Source: Abyssisolibacter fermentans (lineage in GTDB: Bacteria > Bacillota > Clostridia > Tissierellales > MCWD3). Taken from it: a DNA stretch of 36,784 nucleotides. Positions 17,234 to 25,054 of this stretch are shown one piece after another (positions within the stretch are counted from its first letter, which is position 1; each line of letters begins with the position of its first letter). Under the pieces are notes generated by a model. The model did no database searches. It saw only the letters and a list, made by a program, of their open reading frames with translations, and was not told where the DNA came from. The DNA lies in assembly GCF_001559865.1 (NCBI RefSeq), contig NZ_LOHE01000092.1:1-36784 (forward strand). Direction: 5' to 3'. The translations under genes and the position numbers were made by a program.

Positions 17234-17997
17234 GTCTTCAAATGTTTAAATATTTTTGTTAATGAAAATATGATTGACGAGTATATCGGTATTATAACAA
17301 TTCCTGATAATATTCTTCCTGGTAAAAATATTAAAAATCCTTTATTAAACATAATAGATAACCATAGCGTATTTAACCCAAGTGAAATAATCATATACGT
17401 TATAGTAACTATAAATAATATCTTATCCATAGTATAAATTTTATTAACAGCCTTATTATTTTTATTAACCATTATTGGTAAAGCAATAAAAGCACATAAA
17501 ATCAAGCTAAACATTATTAGATAAATTAGAGAAAGTTCTTTATCATATAAAAATAGTTGACCTGCTGAAAGCTTTAAGACATTCCTTTCAAACATAATAT
17601 AAATAACTCCAAATACTAAAAATAACATACTACCTATGTTAATATAAAGAAAATTGAACCTAATTTTCTTTTTAATTATCATAGTGTATATTAATCCTGG
17701 AATTATTCCGTATAATGCTGCGCTTAGTGTAAACCCTGGAAAATAAGTGCCTTGAGGATTCACCATACAACCTACTAAATCTGCAACTATACCTGTTAAT
17801 CCTCCAGCAAATGGTCCAAATAAAATTCCAGAAATAATAATAGGAATACTACCAATACCAATTCTTAATGCTGGTAATCCAGCCAAAGGTACAATAACAG
17901 AAAAAAATCTGGTTAATATAATACTTAATCCTGTTAACAAACTAGCTACTACTAAAACCTTTGTTGTCATAGCCTTGTGAGAGCTTGCAGCTTCCAT
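17224..17997 (-). CDS. folT: Folate-family ECF transporter S component
   Basis: Membrane protein of 257 aa, the substrate-binding subunit of an energy-coupling-factor importer for folate-type compounds. About six hydrophobic segments. The FolT-type core is seen: RFFSVIVPLAG, LRIGIGSIPIIISGILFGP (about residues 45-63), GIVADLVGCMVNPQGTYFPG and FTLSAALYGIIPGLIY. It is longer than many FolT proteins because of extra segments after about residue 115. The ECF ATPases and T component are not in this window, as is usual for group II ECF systems. ATG has GGGAGGA seven bases upstream, which is part of a hairpin controlled by the THF riboswitch described next; this supports the folate assignment. Confidence 0.92.
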   Translation of the reverse strand: MEAASSHKAMTTKVLVVASLLTGLSIILTRFFSVIVPLAGLPALRIGIGSIPIIISGILFGPFAGGLTGIVADLVGCMVNPQGTYFPGFTLSAALYGIIPGLIYTMIIKKKIRFNFLYINIGSMLFLVFGVIYIMFERNVLKLSAGQLFLYDKELSLIYLIMFSLILCAFIALPIMVNKNNKAVNKIYTMDKILFIVTITYMIISLGLNTLWLSIMFNKGFLIFLPGRILSGIVIIPIYSSIIFSLTKIFKHLKTSY

Positions 17998-18007
17998 TTA
18001 TCCATCC

Positions 18008-18052
18008 TCCCTTTCTTAGAATTTGACCCCTACTGTTATTCGTAAGAAAGGA
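18008..18052 (-). promoter_or_regulatory. Ribosome-site sequestering hairpin of folT
   Basis: On the minus strand TTTCCTTTCTTA (from 18054) can pair with TAAGAAAGGGA (18018-18008), which runs into the GGGAGGA ribosome site of folT. This is the likely output of the riboswitch, giving translational control. Confidence 0.7.
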
Positions 18053-18062
18053 AATCTCTCCT

Positions 18063-18161
18063 CGTAAACAGCGGCAGCAACAAGAAACCGCAGGAATAAA
18101 TCCTTTCGTTTAAGGGCAACCTCCCATCCCTTAACACTTAACGCTTCTTGTCTACTCTGTC
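18063..18161 (-). promoter_or_regulatory. THF (tetrahydrofolate) riboswitch
   Basis: Read on the minus strand: GAGTAGA, CAAGAA, GCGTTAAGTGTT, GGGATGGGAGGTTGCC, ACGAAA, CCTGCGG, TTTCTTG, TTGCTGCCGCTG. These match the conserved blocks of the THF aptamer in order. The CAAGAA and TTCTTG segments pair where the reference aptamer has a different but also complementary pair, so the helix is kept by covariation. Located 66-164 bases before folT. A possible promoter is TTTACA, 17 bases, TAAAAT just upstream (about 18180-18208). Confidence 0.93.
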
Positions 18162-18230
18162 AAACTAATAAATATTTTATACTACTTTACTTGTAATGTA
18201 AATAGTATTATTTATATTTTATTAATGAAC

Positions 18231-18325
18231 CTTCTACTCATTTTAGTAATATGAAACTCACTACTTATTTTCATTCCTAGGAGTAAGTGATTTACATAAA
18301 ATCACAGATTTTAGCTTCCAATATT
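18231..18325. repeat. Dispersed repeat family C copy
   Basis: CTTCTACTCA, CTACTTATTTTCATTCCTAG, GAGTAAGTGATTTACATAAA and ATCACAGATTTTAG follow the order of the other C copies. It fills the space between the nuclease-like gene end and the THF riboswitch promoter; no terminator was found here. Confidence 0.6.
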
Positions 18326-18330
18326 TAAGT

Positions 18331-19302
18331 TCACCGTTCATTATATTCACCCTTATGAAAAAATCTAAATCTTTGAATCTTTCTCGATAACATTACTATA
18401 ATTGATAATATACCTAATAAATATAGTATAATTGATGCTACTCTATAATAAAGACTATAAGGGGTAATATTTCCCATCCAACTAATAATAATCCCTGTTA
18501 AAAAATATGTGAAAATCTTTTTGCTAGAAGACACAACACTTAATCTTTTTTTCTTTACTTCTTTTTTGGAATCCTCAATTATATCCAATATTGTTTTTTG
18601 AATATATTTTATATTAGGGTACATATTAGCTTTACTATATAAATCTAATATTTCATCTTTATTAATTAATTGTACATTAACAGTGTCTCCAATTCTTTTA
18701 ACTAGAGTATCTACTTCCTTAAGAAAAAAAGATGTCGTAAACACTATACCACTGTTAATATTATGTTTTCTTAAAAATATAAAAAAACTTTTCAAGTCTT
18801 TTAGCGATACCTTATAATCTTCTTTTAGCTGAAAAATTTTTATCCCAATTTTTTTTCTATTATATATTCCTATCATATCTATTTCATTTTCATACATAAC
18901 GGTTAATTCTGTTATTCCACTCTTTTCGAAAACATCTTTCATAAAATTAGAAAATTCGTAAGGTGATTTATTTGTCAGTTCTTTTATTATTTCATTAAGA
19001 GCTACTTTTTCGTTAATTATTTTAATTTTTTTTATTCTTTGTTGTCTTTTAAAATAAAATAACACAATAAAAACAATGAAAATAATAACAACTGATATAG
19101 TAATGCTAATTAATAAACTTTTAGTGATTATCGCAAAATATATAAAAGATATCAAAAATAACGTAAATAGAACAACAAAATAATCTACTATATCAGATAT
19201 CATAGTTTTGTCTTGATTATTGTAGCTTCTATAGTATTTTTTTAGCTTCTGTTTTCTAGAAAATTCATTACACATTTTTACTATTGATTTTTTATTCATC
19301 AT
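18331..19302 (-). CDS. Membrane protein with Mrr-like restriction endonuclease fold
   Basis: Protein of about 323 aa with four predicted membrane segments: two near residues 45-90 and two near 265-315. The cytoplasmic middle (about 105-240) follows the Mrr/restriction-endonuclease-like pattern: SPYEFSNFMKDVFEKSG, the acidic residue in NEIDMIGIY, the Q-x-K in IKIFQLKED, then SGIVFTTSFF and INKDEILDLY. The D...QxK residues are retained. Several ATG codons cluster at 19311-19299; ATG at 19302 has AGGA eight bases upstream. Its function is unknown: such proteins may act in DNA processing or defence, or the fold may serve as a sensor. It lies 49 bases after a DUF1461 gene. Confidence 0.75.
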   Translation of the reverse strand: MMNKKSIVKMCNEFSRKQKLKKYYRSYNNQDKTMISDIVDYFVVLFTLFLISFIYFAIITKSLLISITISVVIIFIVFIVLFYFKRQQRIKKIKIINEKVALNEIIKELTNKSPYEFSNFMKDVFEKSGITELTVMYENEIDMIGIYNRKKIGIKIFQLKEDYKVSLKDLKSFFIFLRKHNINSGIVFTTSFFLKEVDTLVKRIGDTVNVQLINKDEILDLYSKANMYPNIKYIQKTILDIIEDSKKEVKKKRLSVVSSSKKIFTYFLTGIIISWMGNITPYSLYYRVASIILYLLGILSIIVMLSRKIQRFRFFHKGEYNER

Positions 19303-19351
19303 TACCATCATCCTAATTAATAAATTTTATTAGGATTATTAGCAAAATAAA

Positions 19352-20038
19352 TCATTTTATACTTTTAAGCTCTCTTTTTTCCTGAAAAAAATTTATTATA
19401 GCTACAATCATTAATACTAAAACAAGTTCTAATGCAAAAATTAAACCTATTTTTATAGCCAAGCTCTCAAAAAATTCTAATGGATACATATTTATCAATA
19501 TATCTGTTTTAACATCTAAAAGCCATAAATCATTATCAAATAATATTAGATGAAAATAAGTAAACCATTTATTAAAATCCAGCGTAATGAATATAGTTAA
19601 AGTAATTAAAAGTAAAAATAACCATCCTTCAGAAAATATAATTATTTTAAGTATTCCTTTTTTATTAACCTTTACTAGATAAATAATGCTAGTTAAAGCA
19701 ACAAGTAAAAGTAATTTTCTAATTGTTAATCCTTTTTTCACCAATTGTCTTACATCTGATAAATGTATTTGCTCTTTTTGATTAAACATTGTCTTCATGT
19801 TTCCATCTATATTTACTTTAAAATCTATATTATCTTGCTTTTCTACTAAATAGTTTAACATTTGAGCAGTTACTAACATTAGTTCTTTTTCATGAATTCC
19901 AGTAGCCTTTACAATATCATACTCTTGATATTTAGCTTTATAAAAATCTAAATCATTAAAAGCTACTATCCAAACAGCATTTAATAATAAAAAAACTGGT
20001 AAAGCTATTATTAAAAGAACTTTCATAAATTTGTACAT
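19352..20038 (-). CDS. DUF1461 (TIGR01906-like) integral membrane protein
   Basis: Membrane protein of 228 aa with about five hydrophobic segments (residues 5-22, 110-125, 135-155, 195-220 and a weaker one). The signature stretch FHLILFDNDLWLLDVKTDIL near 165-185 and the spaced MYPLEFF match this uncharacterised family, as does the early part with FNDLDFYKAKYQEY. An upstream ATG at 20080 adds 14 residues, but ATG at 20038 has AAAGGTG eight bases before it and begins directly with the first membrane segment. Function unknown. Confidence 0.8.
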   Translation of the reverse strand: MYKFMKVLLIIALPVFLLLNAVWIVAFNDLDFYKAKYQEYDIVKATGIHEKELMLVTAQMLNYLVEKQDNIDFKVNIDGNMKTMFNQKEQIHLSDVRQLVKKGLTIRKLLLLVALTSIIYLVKVNKKGILKIIIFSEGWLFLLLITLTIFITLDFNKWFTYFHLILFDNDLWLLDVKTDILINMYPLEFFESLAIKIGLIFALELVLVLMIVAIINFFQEKRELKSIK

Positions 20039-20132
20039 TATATCAGCACCTTTTCTGTAGTAATAGATTACTAATATCATTTTACCACAAATTTTTAATT
20101 GTGTTGATTATTTTTGATTTTAAGATTAGAAA

Positions 20133-20152
20133 AAACCCAGTAAACTGGGTTT
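20133..20152 (-). terminator. Terminator overlapping the stop of the 57-aa gene
   Basis: AAACCCAGT / ACTGGGTTT, 9-bp perfect stem with a two-base spacer, followed by T run on the minus strand. The TAA stop of the small gene is within the stem. Confidence 0.85.
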
Positions 20153-20324
20153 AAGCCATTGCTCTTTCAAGTTTGTCTAAATGCTGAATAGGAAACATTC
20201 TTAGTAATTCTTTGAATTGTTCTACACTTAAGCCTCTTGTAGTTGTATAAATTTTTATTTTTTCATCTAACCCTGCAGTTTTAAACCTATTCTTTATTTC
20301 TTCAAAATTTGGGTTGTTATCCAT
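20151..20324 (-). CDS. Small soluble 57-aa protein of unknown function
   Basis: ATG at 20324 has AAGGAG seven bases upstream; the frame runs 57 codons to TAA and ends in a perfect terminator. The product is helical and charged (NFEEIKNRFKTAGL, LSVEQFKELLRMFP, HLDKLERAMA), without a membrane segment or cysteines. I do not recognise the family with certainty. The strong start and terminator indicate a real, independently expressed gene. Confidence 0.75.
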   Translation of the reverse strand: MDNNPNFEEIKNRFKTAGLDEKIKIYTTTRGLSVEQFKELLRMFPIQHLDKLERAMA

Positions 20325-20771
20325 AGTTACACTCCTTATATTTTTTTATACATAGGAAATTAAAATTATAAAAATATAATTCCCCATTATGTTGAATGCA
20401 AAACAACAAAATCAAATATTTTATTCTTCTACAGTTAATAGTATAAAAAAATCATACAAAAAATATACAATATTTATGTTTTTAATTCTTCTTTATTTTT
20501 TATTATCAACTAAATTAAAATTTTTTTATCATTTGTTTTTGTTATAAAATTTAATATATAACTAGCATTTTCTATATATATCGCACTTATGTAACATTAT
20601 GTATGATAAATCATATTATATATTAGATAAATTTATTCACTTTACCTTTGATATCTGATTTTCCATAATTTGTAACATTGCGTTTATCAATAATTCTCTG
20701 TAAATATAATTAAGTTGGATATCATAAATAACATGTTATTACATGTATATTTCTCTTTAAGGAGGTTTATT
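20325..20771. other. AT-rich intergenic region between two divergent small genes
   Basis: No coding frame or repeat family member is seen. It should hold the promoters of the two divergent 57-aa genes. One candidate is listed separately at 20594-20620. Long T and A tracts prevent a confident call of others. Confidence 0.4.
20594..20620 (+). promoter_or_regulatory. Possible sigma-K-like promoter
   Basis: AC, 16-base spacer, CATATTATA fits the mother-cell sigma-K pattern (AC-16-CATAnnnTA). It lies about 150 bases before the plus-strand small membrane protein. In AT-rich DNA this can arise by chance. Confidence 0.25.
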
Positions 20772-20945
20772 ATGCGTAAAAAAAATGTTAGTCCTTTAAC
20801 AGAAGTGATAGAAGAACCTACACCCGATACTGACATGTCACACGATAGCTGTTTTGGTGGATATTGGTTATTATTCTTATTAGTAATTATCATATTAGTA
20901 TGCTTCTTCTGTGGAGGATGGGGCGGTTGTGGCGGCTGTTATTAA
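20772..20945 (+). CDS. Small membrane protein with Gly/Cys-rich tail (57 aa)
   Basis: ATG at 20772 has TAAGGAGG six bases upstream. Residues 1-28 are polar and acidic (VIEEPTPDTDMSHD); about 31-45 form one membrane segment (WLLFLLVIIILVCFF); the end is GGWGGCGGCY. This layout resembles tiny spore-associated membrane proteins of Firmicutes (YjcZ-type), but the tail is richer in cysteine, so the assignment is only by likeness. A longer frame from 20715 lacks a ribosome site. It has its own terminator. The overlapping minus-strand frame is a shadow. Confidence 0.75.
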   Translation: MRKKNVSPLTEVIEEPTPDTDMSHDSCFGGYWLLFLLVIIILVCFFCGGWGGCGGCY

Positions 20946-20986
20946 CAGTTCCCTATTCCCAATATAAAGTTATTTATCTAAAAAAC

Positions 20987-21016
20987 AAAACACCTTGAAT
21001 ATTCTCAAGGTGTTTT
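20987..21016. terminator. Bidirectional terminator
   Basis: Perfect 12-bp stem AAAACACCTTGA / TCAAGGTGTTTT with a six-base loop and T runs on both strands. It serves the plus-strand small gene and, from the other side, the mrp operon. Confidence 0.9.
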
Positions 21017-21079
21017 TGGATTTACTTTTCATTACAATCCATAATAAGTAAGTTAGGAGTTTATTTATATAATATTGTC

Positions 21080-21442
21080 TTAATGATCTTCTCCACAATC
21101 ATCATGATGATCATGATTATTACATACTTCTCCACTTGAAACAATGTTGCCTTTTATAAATTCTTCAACTATCTCATCTGCATTTCCTGCGGCTCCAGTT
21201 AAAACTTCTATATTATTATGTCTAAATAACTCTTGAGCTTTTGATCCCATTCCACCAGCTATAACTACATTTATTCCATGTTGACCTAAAAGTCTAGGAA
21301 GTAATCCTGGTTGATGTTCTGGGCTTTTCAAATATTCCTTACTAGCAACCTTATTATTTTCAATTACGTAAATATTAAAACCTTCACAATATCCAAAATG
21401 TGCAGATAATTGCTGTCCTTCAACTGGTATTGCAACTTTCAT
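21080..21442 (-). CDS. NifX/NifB-like (dinitrogenase iron-molybdenum cofactor) domain protein with His-rich tail
   Basis: Protein of 120 aa with one domain of the dinitrogenase Fe-Mo cofactor-binding family (MKVAIPVEGQQLSAHFG, LLPRLLGQHGINVVIAGGMG, NIEVLTGAAG). The C-terminus is a His/Asp-rich tail (CNNHDHHDDCGEDH) likely to bind metal. Members outside nitrogen-fixing genes are thought to handle iron or iron-sulfur/metal clusters; there are no nif genes here. AAGGAGG precedes ATG. Last gene of the five-gene operon, 13 bases after the second MinD-like gene. Confidence 0.9.
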   Translation of the reverse strand: MKVAIPVEGQQLSAHFGYCEGFNIYVIENNKVASKEYLKSPEHQPGLLPRLLGQHGINVVIAGGMGSKAQELFRHNNIEVLTGAAGNADEIVEEFIKGNIVSSGEVCNNHDHHDDCGEDH

Positions 21443-21455
21443 TTTTATTTCCTCC

Positions 21456-22310
21456 TTATATATTATTATATTTTTTTAAATTTTCCCATATACTATATAT
21501 CTCTGTAGCCGCAACACTATTTTCATATGTGACTACAGGTTTTCCCTCTTTAACTGCTTTACTAACACATTTATCAAATGGAACTTTACCTAATATAATA
21601 AAATTTTTCATCTTACAATATTCTTCTATTTTAGTTGTCATATCATTATTTAAATCGCATTTATTAATAACAACTAATCCTTTAATATTGAAATACTCTA
21701 CTAATTCCATTACTCTTTTTAAATCTTCAAGACCAGATTGAGTTGGTTCTGTCACTACAACTGCTGCTTCACATCCCGTTAAAGATGCTATTACAACACA
21801 TCCAATACCTGGTGATCCATCAATTAATATGTCATTACAATCAGTGATTTTTTGTAATTCTTTTCTTACTTCTGATACTACTTTACCAGCTCCATCAGCA
21901 CCTATTGTTAAGCGAGCATGTGAAAAATAGCCTTTTTCAGTTTCATCAAGATAAATCGTACCTGTTTCATCATCAATTAACTTTATTGCTGATGTCGGAC
22001 ACACAAATTCGCAAACTCCACAACCTTCACAACTTAATTCATTTATCATTATGCTATCATCAATAGCAGAAAATCTACAATTTTCTTTACATTTATAACA
22101 AGATATACATTTCTCTTTGTCTATTGAAGCAATTTTACCACCTATATATTTTTTCTTGTGTATATTCTTGCCTTTAAGCATTATATCAAGATTAGGAGTC
22201 TCTACATCGCAATCAGCAATTCCAATATTCTTTGATAAATACACTAATGAGGATGTTAATGTAGTTTTACCACTTCCACCTTTACCACTTATAACAACGA
22301 TTTGATTCAT
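21456..22310 (-). CDS. MinD-superfamily ATPase with inserted ferredoxin domain
   Basis: Protein of 284 aa. Deviant Walker A GKGGSGKTT (residues 9-17), then an insertion of two [4Fe-4S] ferredoxin motifs (CISCYKCKENC near 68-78 and CEGCGVCEFVC near 94-104), then the ATPase core (LIDGSPGIGC, VVTEPTQSGL, VINKCDLN). This family (P-loop NTPase plus ferredoxin) is common in anaerobes next to Mrp and NifX-like genes and is inferred to use ATP in iron-sulfur or metal-cluster handling; substrate proteins are unknown. Its ATG overlaps the stop of the preceding paralogue by four bases. Confidence 0.93.
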   Translation of the reverse strand: MNQIVVISGKGGSGKTTLTSSLVYLSKNIGIADCDVETPNLDIMLKGKNIHKKKYIGGKIASIDKEKCISCYKCKENCRFSAIDDSIMINELSCEGCGVCEFVCPTSAIKLIDDETGTIYLDETEKGYFSHARLTIGADGAGKVVSEVRKELQKITDCNDILIDGSPGIGCVVIASLTGCEAAVVVTEPTQSGLEDLKRVMELVEYFNIKGLVVINKCDLNNDMTTKIEEYCKMKNFIILGKVPFDKCVSKAVKEGKPVVTYENSVAATEIYSIWENLKKYNNI

Positions 22311-23155
22311 ATTATTAACTCCTTTTTAAGTTCATAAATAATATCATTCATATGCTCATTAAAACTTTCATCAACATCTACAAGTAGTTCTCCCTTTGAA
22401 TATTTTTTAGCTATATCTTTCGAAAATGGCACCTTACCTAATAGCGTGTGGGTATTATCAGTACAATAATCCTCAATTATATTATCATCATCATTAGATT
22501 TATTAATTACTATACCAAAAGGTATTTTTAGCTTATCTAATAAATCAACAGTTATCTTTAAATCATTTAATCCAAATTTAGTCGGTTCAGTTACTAATAT
22601 GCAATAATCTGCATTTTCAACAGTCTTTATAACACTACATGAACTACCCGGAGAACAATCTAAAATGTTTATTGAGCTTTCTTTTATATGTTTCTTTAAG
22701 GCTTTAATAACGGGTACTCCCATTGGTTCACCAACATTTACCACACCACGATATACTGGTAAATTATCAATCAAACCTTTTTCTATGACACCAATTGTTC
22801 TTTTTTCTTCACTTATAGCTCCAGCCGAACATACTAATTTGCATAATCCGCAACTATGACAAATTTTCTCAAACACTAGCATCTTATTATTAGCAATAGC
22901 TAAAGCATTAAAATTACATTTTTCAACACATTCTCCACAGTAAGAACACAACAAATCATTTACTCTTGGTACTAAAACTTCAACATCATTAACACTACTG
23001 ATTTCAGGCTTGAAGAAAATAAAACCATTCGGTTCTTCTACATCAAAATCAAAATATTGTACATTATGTCCTAGTTTACTTAACTTGTAAGATAAATTTG
23101 TAGAAATTGTAGTCTTACCAGTTCCACCTTTACCACTTAACACAGCAATATTCAT
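22307..23155 (-). CDS. MinD-superfamily ATPase with inserted ferredoxin domain (paralogue)
   Basis: Protein of 282 aa with the same layout as its downstream neighbour: GKGGTGKTT (residues 8-16), CSYCGECVEKC near 70-80, CHSCGLCKLVC near 99-109, LDCSPGSSC, VTEPTKFGL and VINKSND. The pair is a clear tandem duplication and the two may work as a heterodimer, which is an inference from the overlap and similarity. It follows a NifX-like gene by 15 bases. Confidence 0.93.
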   Translation of the reverse strand: MNIAVLSGKGGTGKTTISTNLSYKLSKLGHNVQYFDFDVEEPNGFIFFKPEISSVNDVEVLVPRVNDLLCSYCGECVEKCNFNALAIANNKMLVFEKICHSCGLCKLVCSAGAISEEKRTIGVIEKGLIDNLPVYRGVVNVGEPMGVPVIKALKKHIKESSINILDCSPGSSCSVIKTVENADYCILVTEPTKFGLNDLKITVDLLDKLKIPFGIVINKSNDDDNIIEDYCTDNTHTLLGKVPFSKDIAKKYSKGELLVDVDESFNEHMNDIIYELKKELII

Positions 23156-23170
23156 TCTATCATCTACTCC

Positions 23171-23503
23171 CTATGATAAAGAACTTAATTGTCCTTTTTT
23201 AAGCATTTCAATATTGTCTTTAACAGAATCTGCACCCTTTTTGTATACTTTTAGATCTGTCTCTTGTATGATTTTCTTTGCATTAGGACCTAATCTCCCT
23301 GTTACCAAAGCATCAACTTTTAAATCCCCAACTTGTTGTGCTGCAGCAATTCCAGCACCATGTTCTGATTTTGGTCCTTCATTTACATGAGATTCTACTT
23401 CGTCTGTCTCTGTATCAACAACTACAAAATATGGACATCTACCGAAATGCTCATCCATTGTAGCATCTACCCCATTACCTTCACTTGTAAAACATACTCT
23501 CAT
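23171..23503 (-). CDS. NifX/NifB-like (dinitrogenase iron-molybdenum cofactor) domain protein
   Basis: Single-domain protein of 110 aa: MRVCFTSEGNGVDATMDEHFG with FGRCPYFVVVD, then GAGIAAAQQVGDLKVDALVT, GRLGPNA and LKVYKKGADSV. It lacks the His-rich tail of its paralogue at 21080. It starts one base after the mrp stop codon, so the two are translationally linked. A role in holding a metal cofactor or cluster is inferred from the family. Confidence 0.9.
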   Translation of the reverse strand: MRVCFTSEGNGVDATMDEHFGRCPYFVVVDTETDEVESHVNEGPKSEHGAGIAAAQQVGDLKVDALVTGRLGPNAKKIIQETDLKVYKKGADSVKDNIEMLKKGQLSSLS

Positions 23504-23504
23504 A

Positions 23505-24257
23505 CTATTCGCTCTCCTTTATATTTTCTAAAACCTTTTTACCTAAATCGCCAAACTCTTTAAACTCTGGTGAAAAATCTTCTATACATCCAGTGTCGCA
23601 TAAACTAGTAAATTCTGAATTTATAGGTAATTGCGATAATAATTTAATGTTCAGTTCTCTTGAAATCCTTTCTGCTTTGCTTTTACCATATAAGAAAATT
23701 TTCTTACCACAATCTGGGCATACTGTGTAACTCATATTCTCAACCATTCCTAAGATTGATATATTCATTTTCTTACCCATATGTATTGATTTTTCAACAA
23801 TTAAATTTACTAAATCCTGTGGCGACGTTACTATAATCATTGAATTTAATGGAATACTTTGCATAACAGTTAATGTAACATCAGCTGTTCCTGGTGGTAA
23901 ATCAATAACTAAATAATCTAATTCTCCCCATTCAGTATCATTATAAAATTGACTTACTGCATTTGATATCAAAGGTCCTCTCCAAATTACTGGCTTATTT
24001 TTTTCTTCAAGTAGTAAATTTAATGACATAACTTTTATTCCTGTTTTAGTCTCAACAGGTTGAATTTTTCCATCTATTACTGTTGCTCTTTCGTTATCGA
24101 GACCAAATATTTTTGGTATACTTGGACCAGTTATATCTGCATCCATGATACCAACCTTTTTGCCTTCTCTTCTAAGGTTAACTGCCAATAAACTACTTAC
24201 AAATGATTTACCAACACCACCTTTTCCACTCATTACTGCAATTATATTCTTTATCAT
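23505..24257 (-). CDS. Mrp/ApbC/NBP35-family iron-sulfur carrier ATPase
   Basis: Cytoplasmic scaffold/carrier ATPase of 250 aa for [4Fe-4S] clusters. Deviant Walker A GKGGVGKS (residues 11-18), DADITGPSIPKIFG, PVIWRGPLISNAV, DYLVIDLPPGTADVTLT, ENMSYTVCPDCGKK with the conserved C-x2-C pair (about 172-175) and SQLPIN. The N-terminal MIP18-like domain of many Mrp proteins is absent, as usual in Clostridia. GGAGG precedes ATG. First gene of the operon, behind a strong promoter and a palindrome. Confidence 0.95.
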   Translation of the reverse strand: MIKNIIAVMSGKGGVGKSFVSSLLAVNLRREGKKVGIMDADITGPSIPKIFGLDNERATVIDGKIQPVETKTGIKVMSLNLLLEEKNKPVIWRGPLISNAVSQFYNDTEWGELDYLVIDLPPGTADVTLTVMQSIPLNSMIIVTSPQDLVNLIVEKSIHMGKKMNISILGMVENMSYTVCPDCGKKIFLYGKSKAERISRELNIKLLSQLPINSEFTSLCDTGCIEDFSPEFKEFGDLGKKVLENIKESE

Positions 24258-24271
24258 AATTATCCTCCTTC

Positions 24272-24287
24272 ATGCCATTTATGGCAT
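24272..24287. promoter_or_regulatory. Perfect palindrome, likely operator of the mrp operon
   Basis: ATGCCATTTATGGCAT: two 7-base arms with a two-base centre, located just downstream of the -10 box and ending five bases before the ribosome site of mrp. A repressor bound here would block transcription. The regulator is not in the window. Confidence 0.65.
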
Positions 24288-24298
24288 ATGCTATTTTT

Positions 24299-24327
24299 AT
24301 TATACGACTTTTTTATTCTTTTGCCAA
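24299..24327 (-). promoter_or_regulatory. Promoter of the mrp operon
   Basis: TTGGCA (24327-24322), 17-base spacer, TATAAT (24304-24299): near-consensus sigma-A promoter. Confidence 0.88.
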
Positions 24328-24428
24328 GCTTTAAGTGATTTTTTAACTAAAATAGTAAGATTCTATATAACTTTTTATGTAAAATCTATATATTAGTATA
24401 ATATTTATTAAAATCATAAAATTATTCT

Positions 24429-24965
24429 CTAGTCTGAAGTTAGTTTCTTTAATAATGTATCTATATCTTCGTCTTTAGAAATCTTGAATTCTCCAAACAT
24501 TAATCTTTTTTCAAGATTTCTTTTATGTATAATTTGATTAAATTCTTTGATATCCTTAATTATCCCTATTTCATAAAGTCTAGCTATTATACTGTCACTA
24601 GATTCACCCTTTTTAACAACAAAAGTTATATACTCTTTTTTATCATTACTATCGTTTTGTTGTTCATTATTACCATTTTTGGCATTTTCATTCTTCTCAA
24701 TTCTATTTTCTTGACTTTTATCATCTATATTAGTACTTTCATTTTGAGAATCCGATGTGCTATTTTCCCGAACTTCATTATTTTTTGTAGCTTCTCTAAG
24801 TTTTTTTACTAGAAGTTCATTTGCTTTTTGCAATACATCCTCTTCTGAATATCCACTTACCACTTCTTTTTTCTGATTGAAATGATAACATGTACTAACT
24901 ATAATAACACCTAAACTAAGCCCTAATAAGAAAAAAGAAAGATATTTCCATTTTTCTCTTTTCAA
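24429..24965 (-). CDS. Membrane-anchored protein with MltG/YceG LysM-like domain, no catalytic part
   Basis: Protein of 178 aa: one N-terminal membrane segment (about residues 9-25), a low-complexity Asn/Glu/Lys/Ser linker (about 60-108), and a C-terminal domain (about 112-178) with FVVKKGESSDSIIARLYEIG, IKEFNQIIHKRN and LMFGEFKISKDEDID. This matches the N-terminal peptidoglycan-side module of MltG, whose catalytic domain is lacking here. Perhaps a cell-wall-binding or regulatory relative. Start is TTG with AAGGAG nine bases upstream; the nearby ATG is in another frame. Confidence 0.75.
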   Translation of the reverse strand: MKREKWKYLSFFLLGLSLGVIIVSTCYHFNQKKEVVSGYSEEDVLQKANELLVKKLREATKNNEVRENSTSDSQNESTNIDDKSQENRIEKNENAKNGNNEQQNDSNDKKEYITFVVKKGESSDSIIARLYEIGIIKDIKEFNQIIHKRNLEKRLMFGEFKISKDEDIDTLLKKLTSD

Positions 24966-25054
24966 GTTTCATCTCTCCTTGTTATATAATATATGGTACA
25001 TTTATATTTTACCATGCGGTTAAAGTTTTACAATACCTGATTCTGAATTAAAAA

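Noticed and set aside
20687-20893. Minus-strand 68-codon open frame
   Set aside because: It is antisense to the plus-strand 57-aa membrane protein gene, which has a strong ribosome site and terminator.
21080-24257. Nitrogen-fixation cluster
   Set aside because: NifX-like domains are present, but there are no nifHDK, nifE, nifN or true nifB genes; the set matches the general Mrp/MinD metal-cluster operon of anaerobes.
24992-25014. ATGGTA-N11-TACCAT inverted repeat upstream of the MltG-like gene
   Set aside because: Only six-base arms; too short to support as an operator without conservation data.
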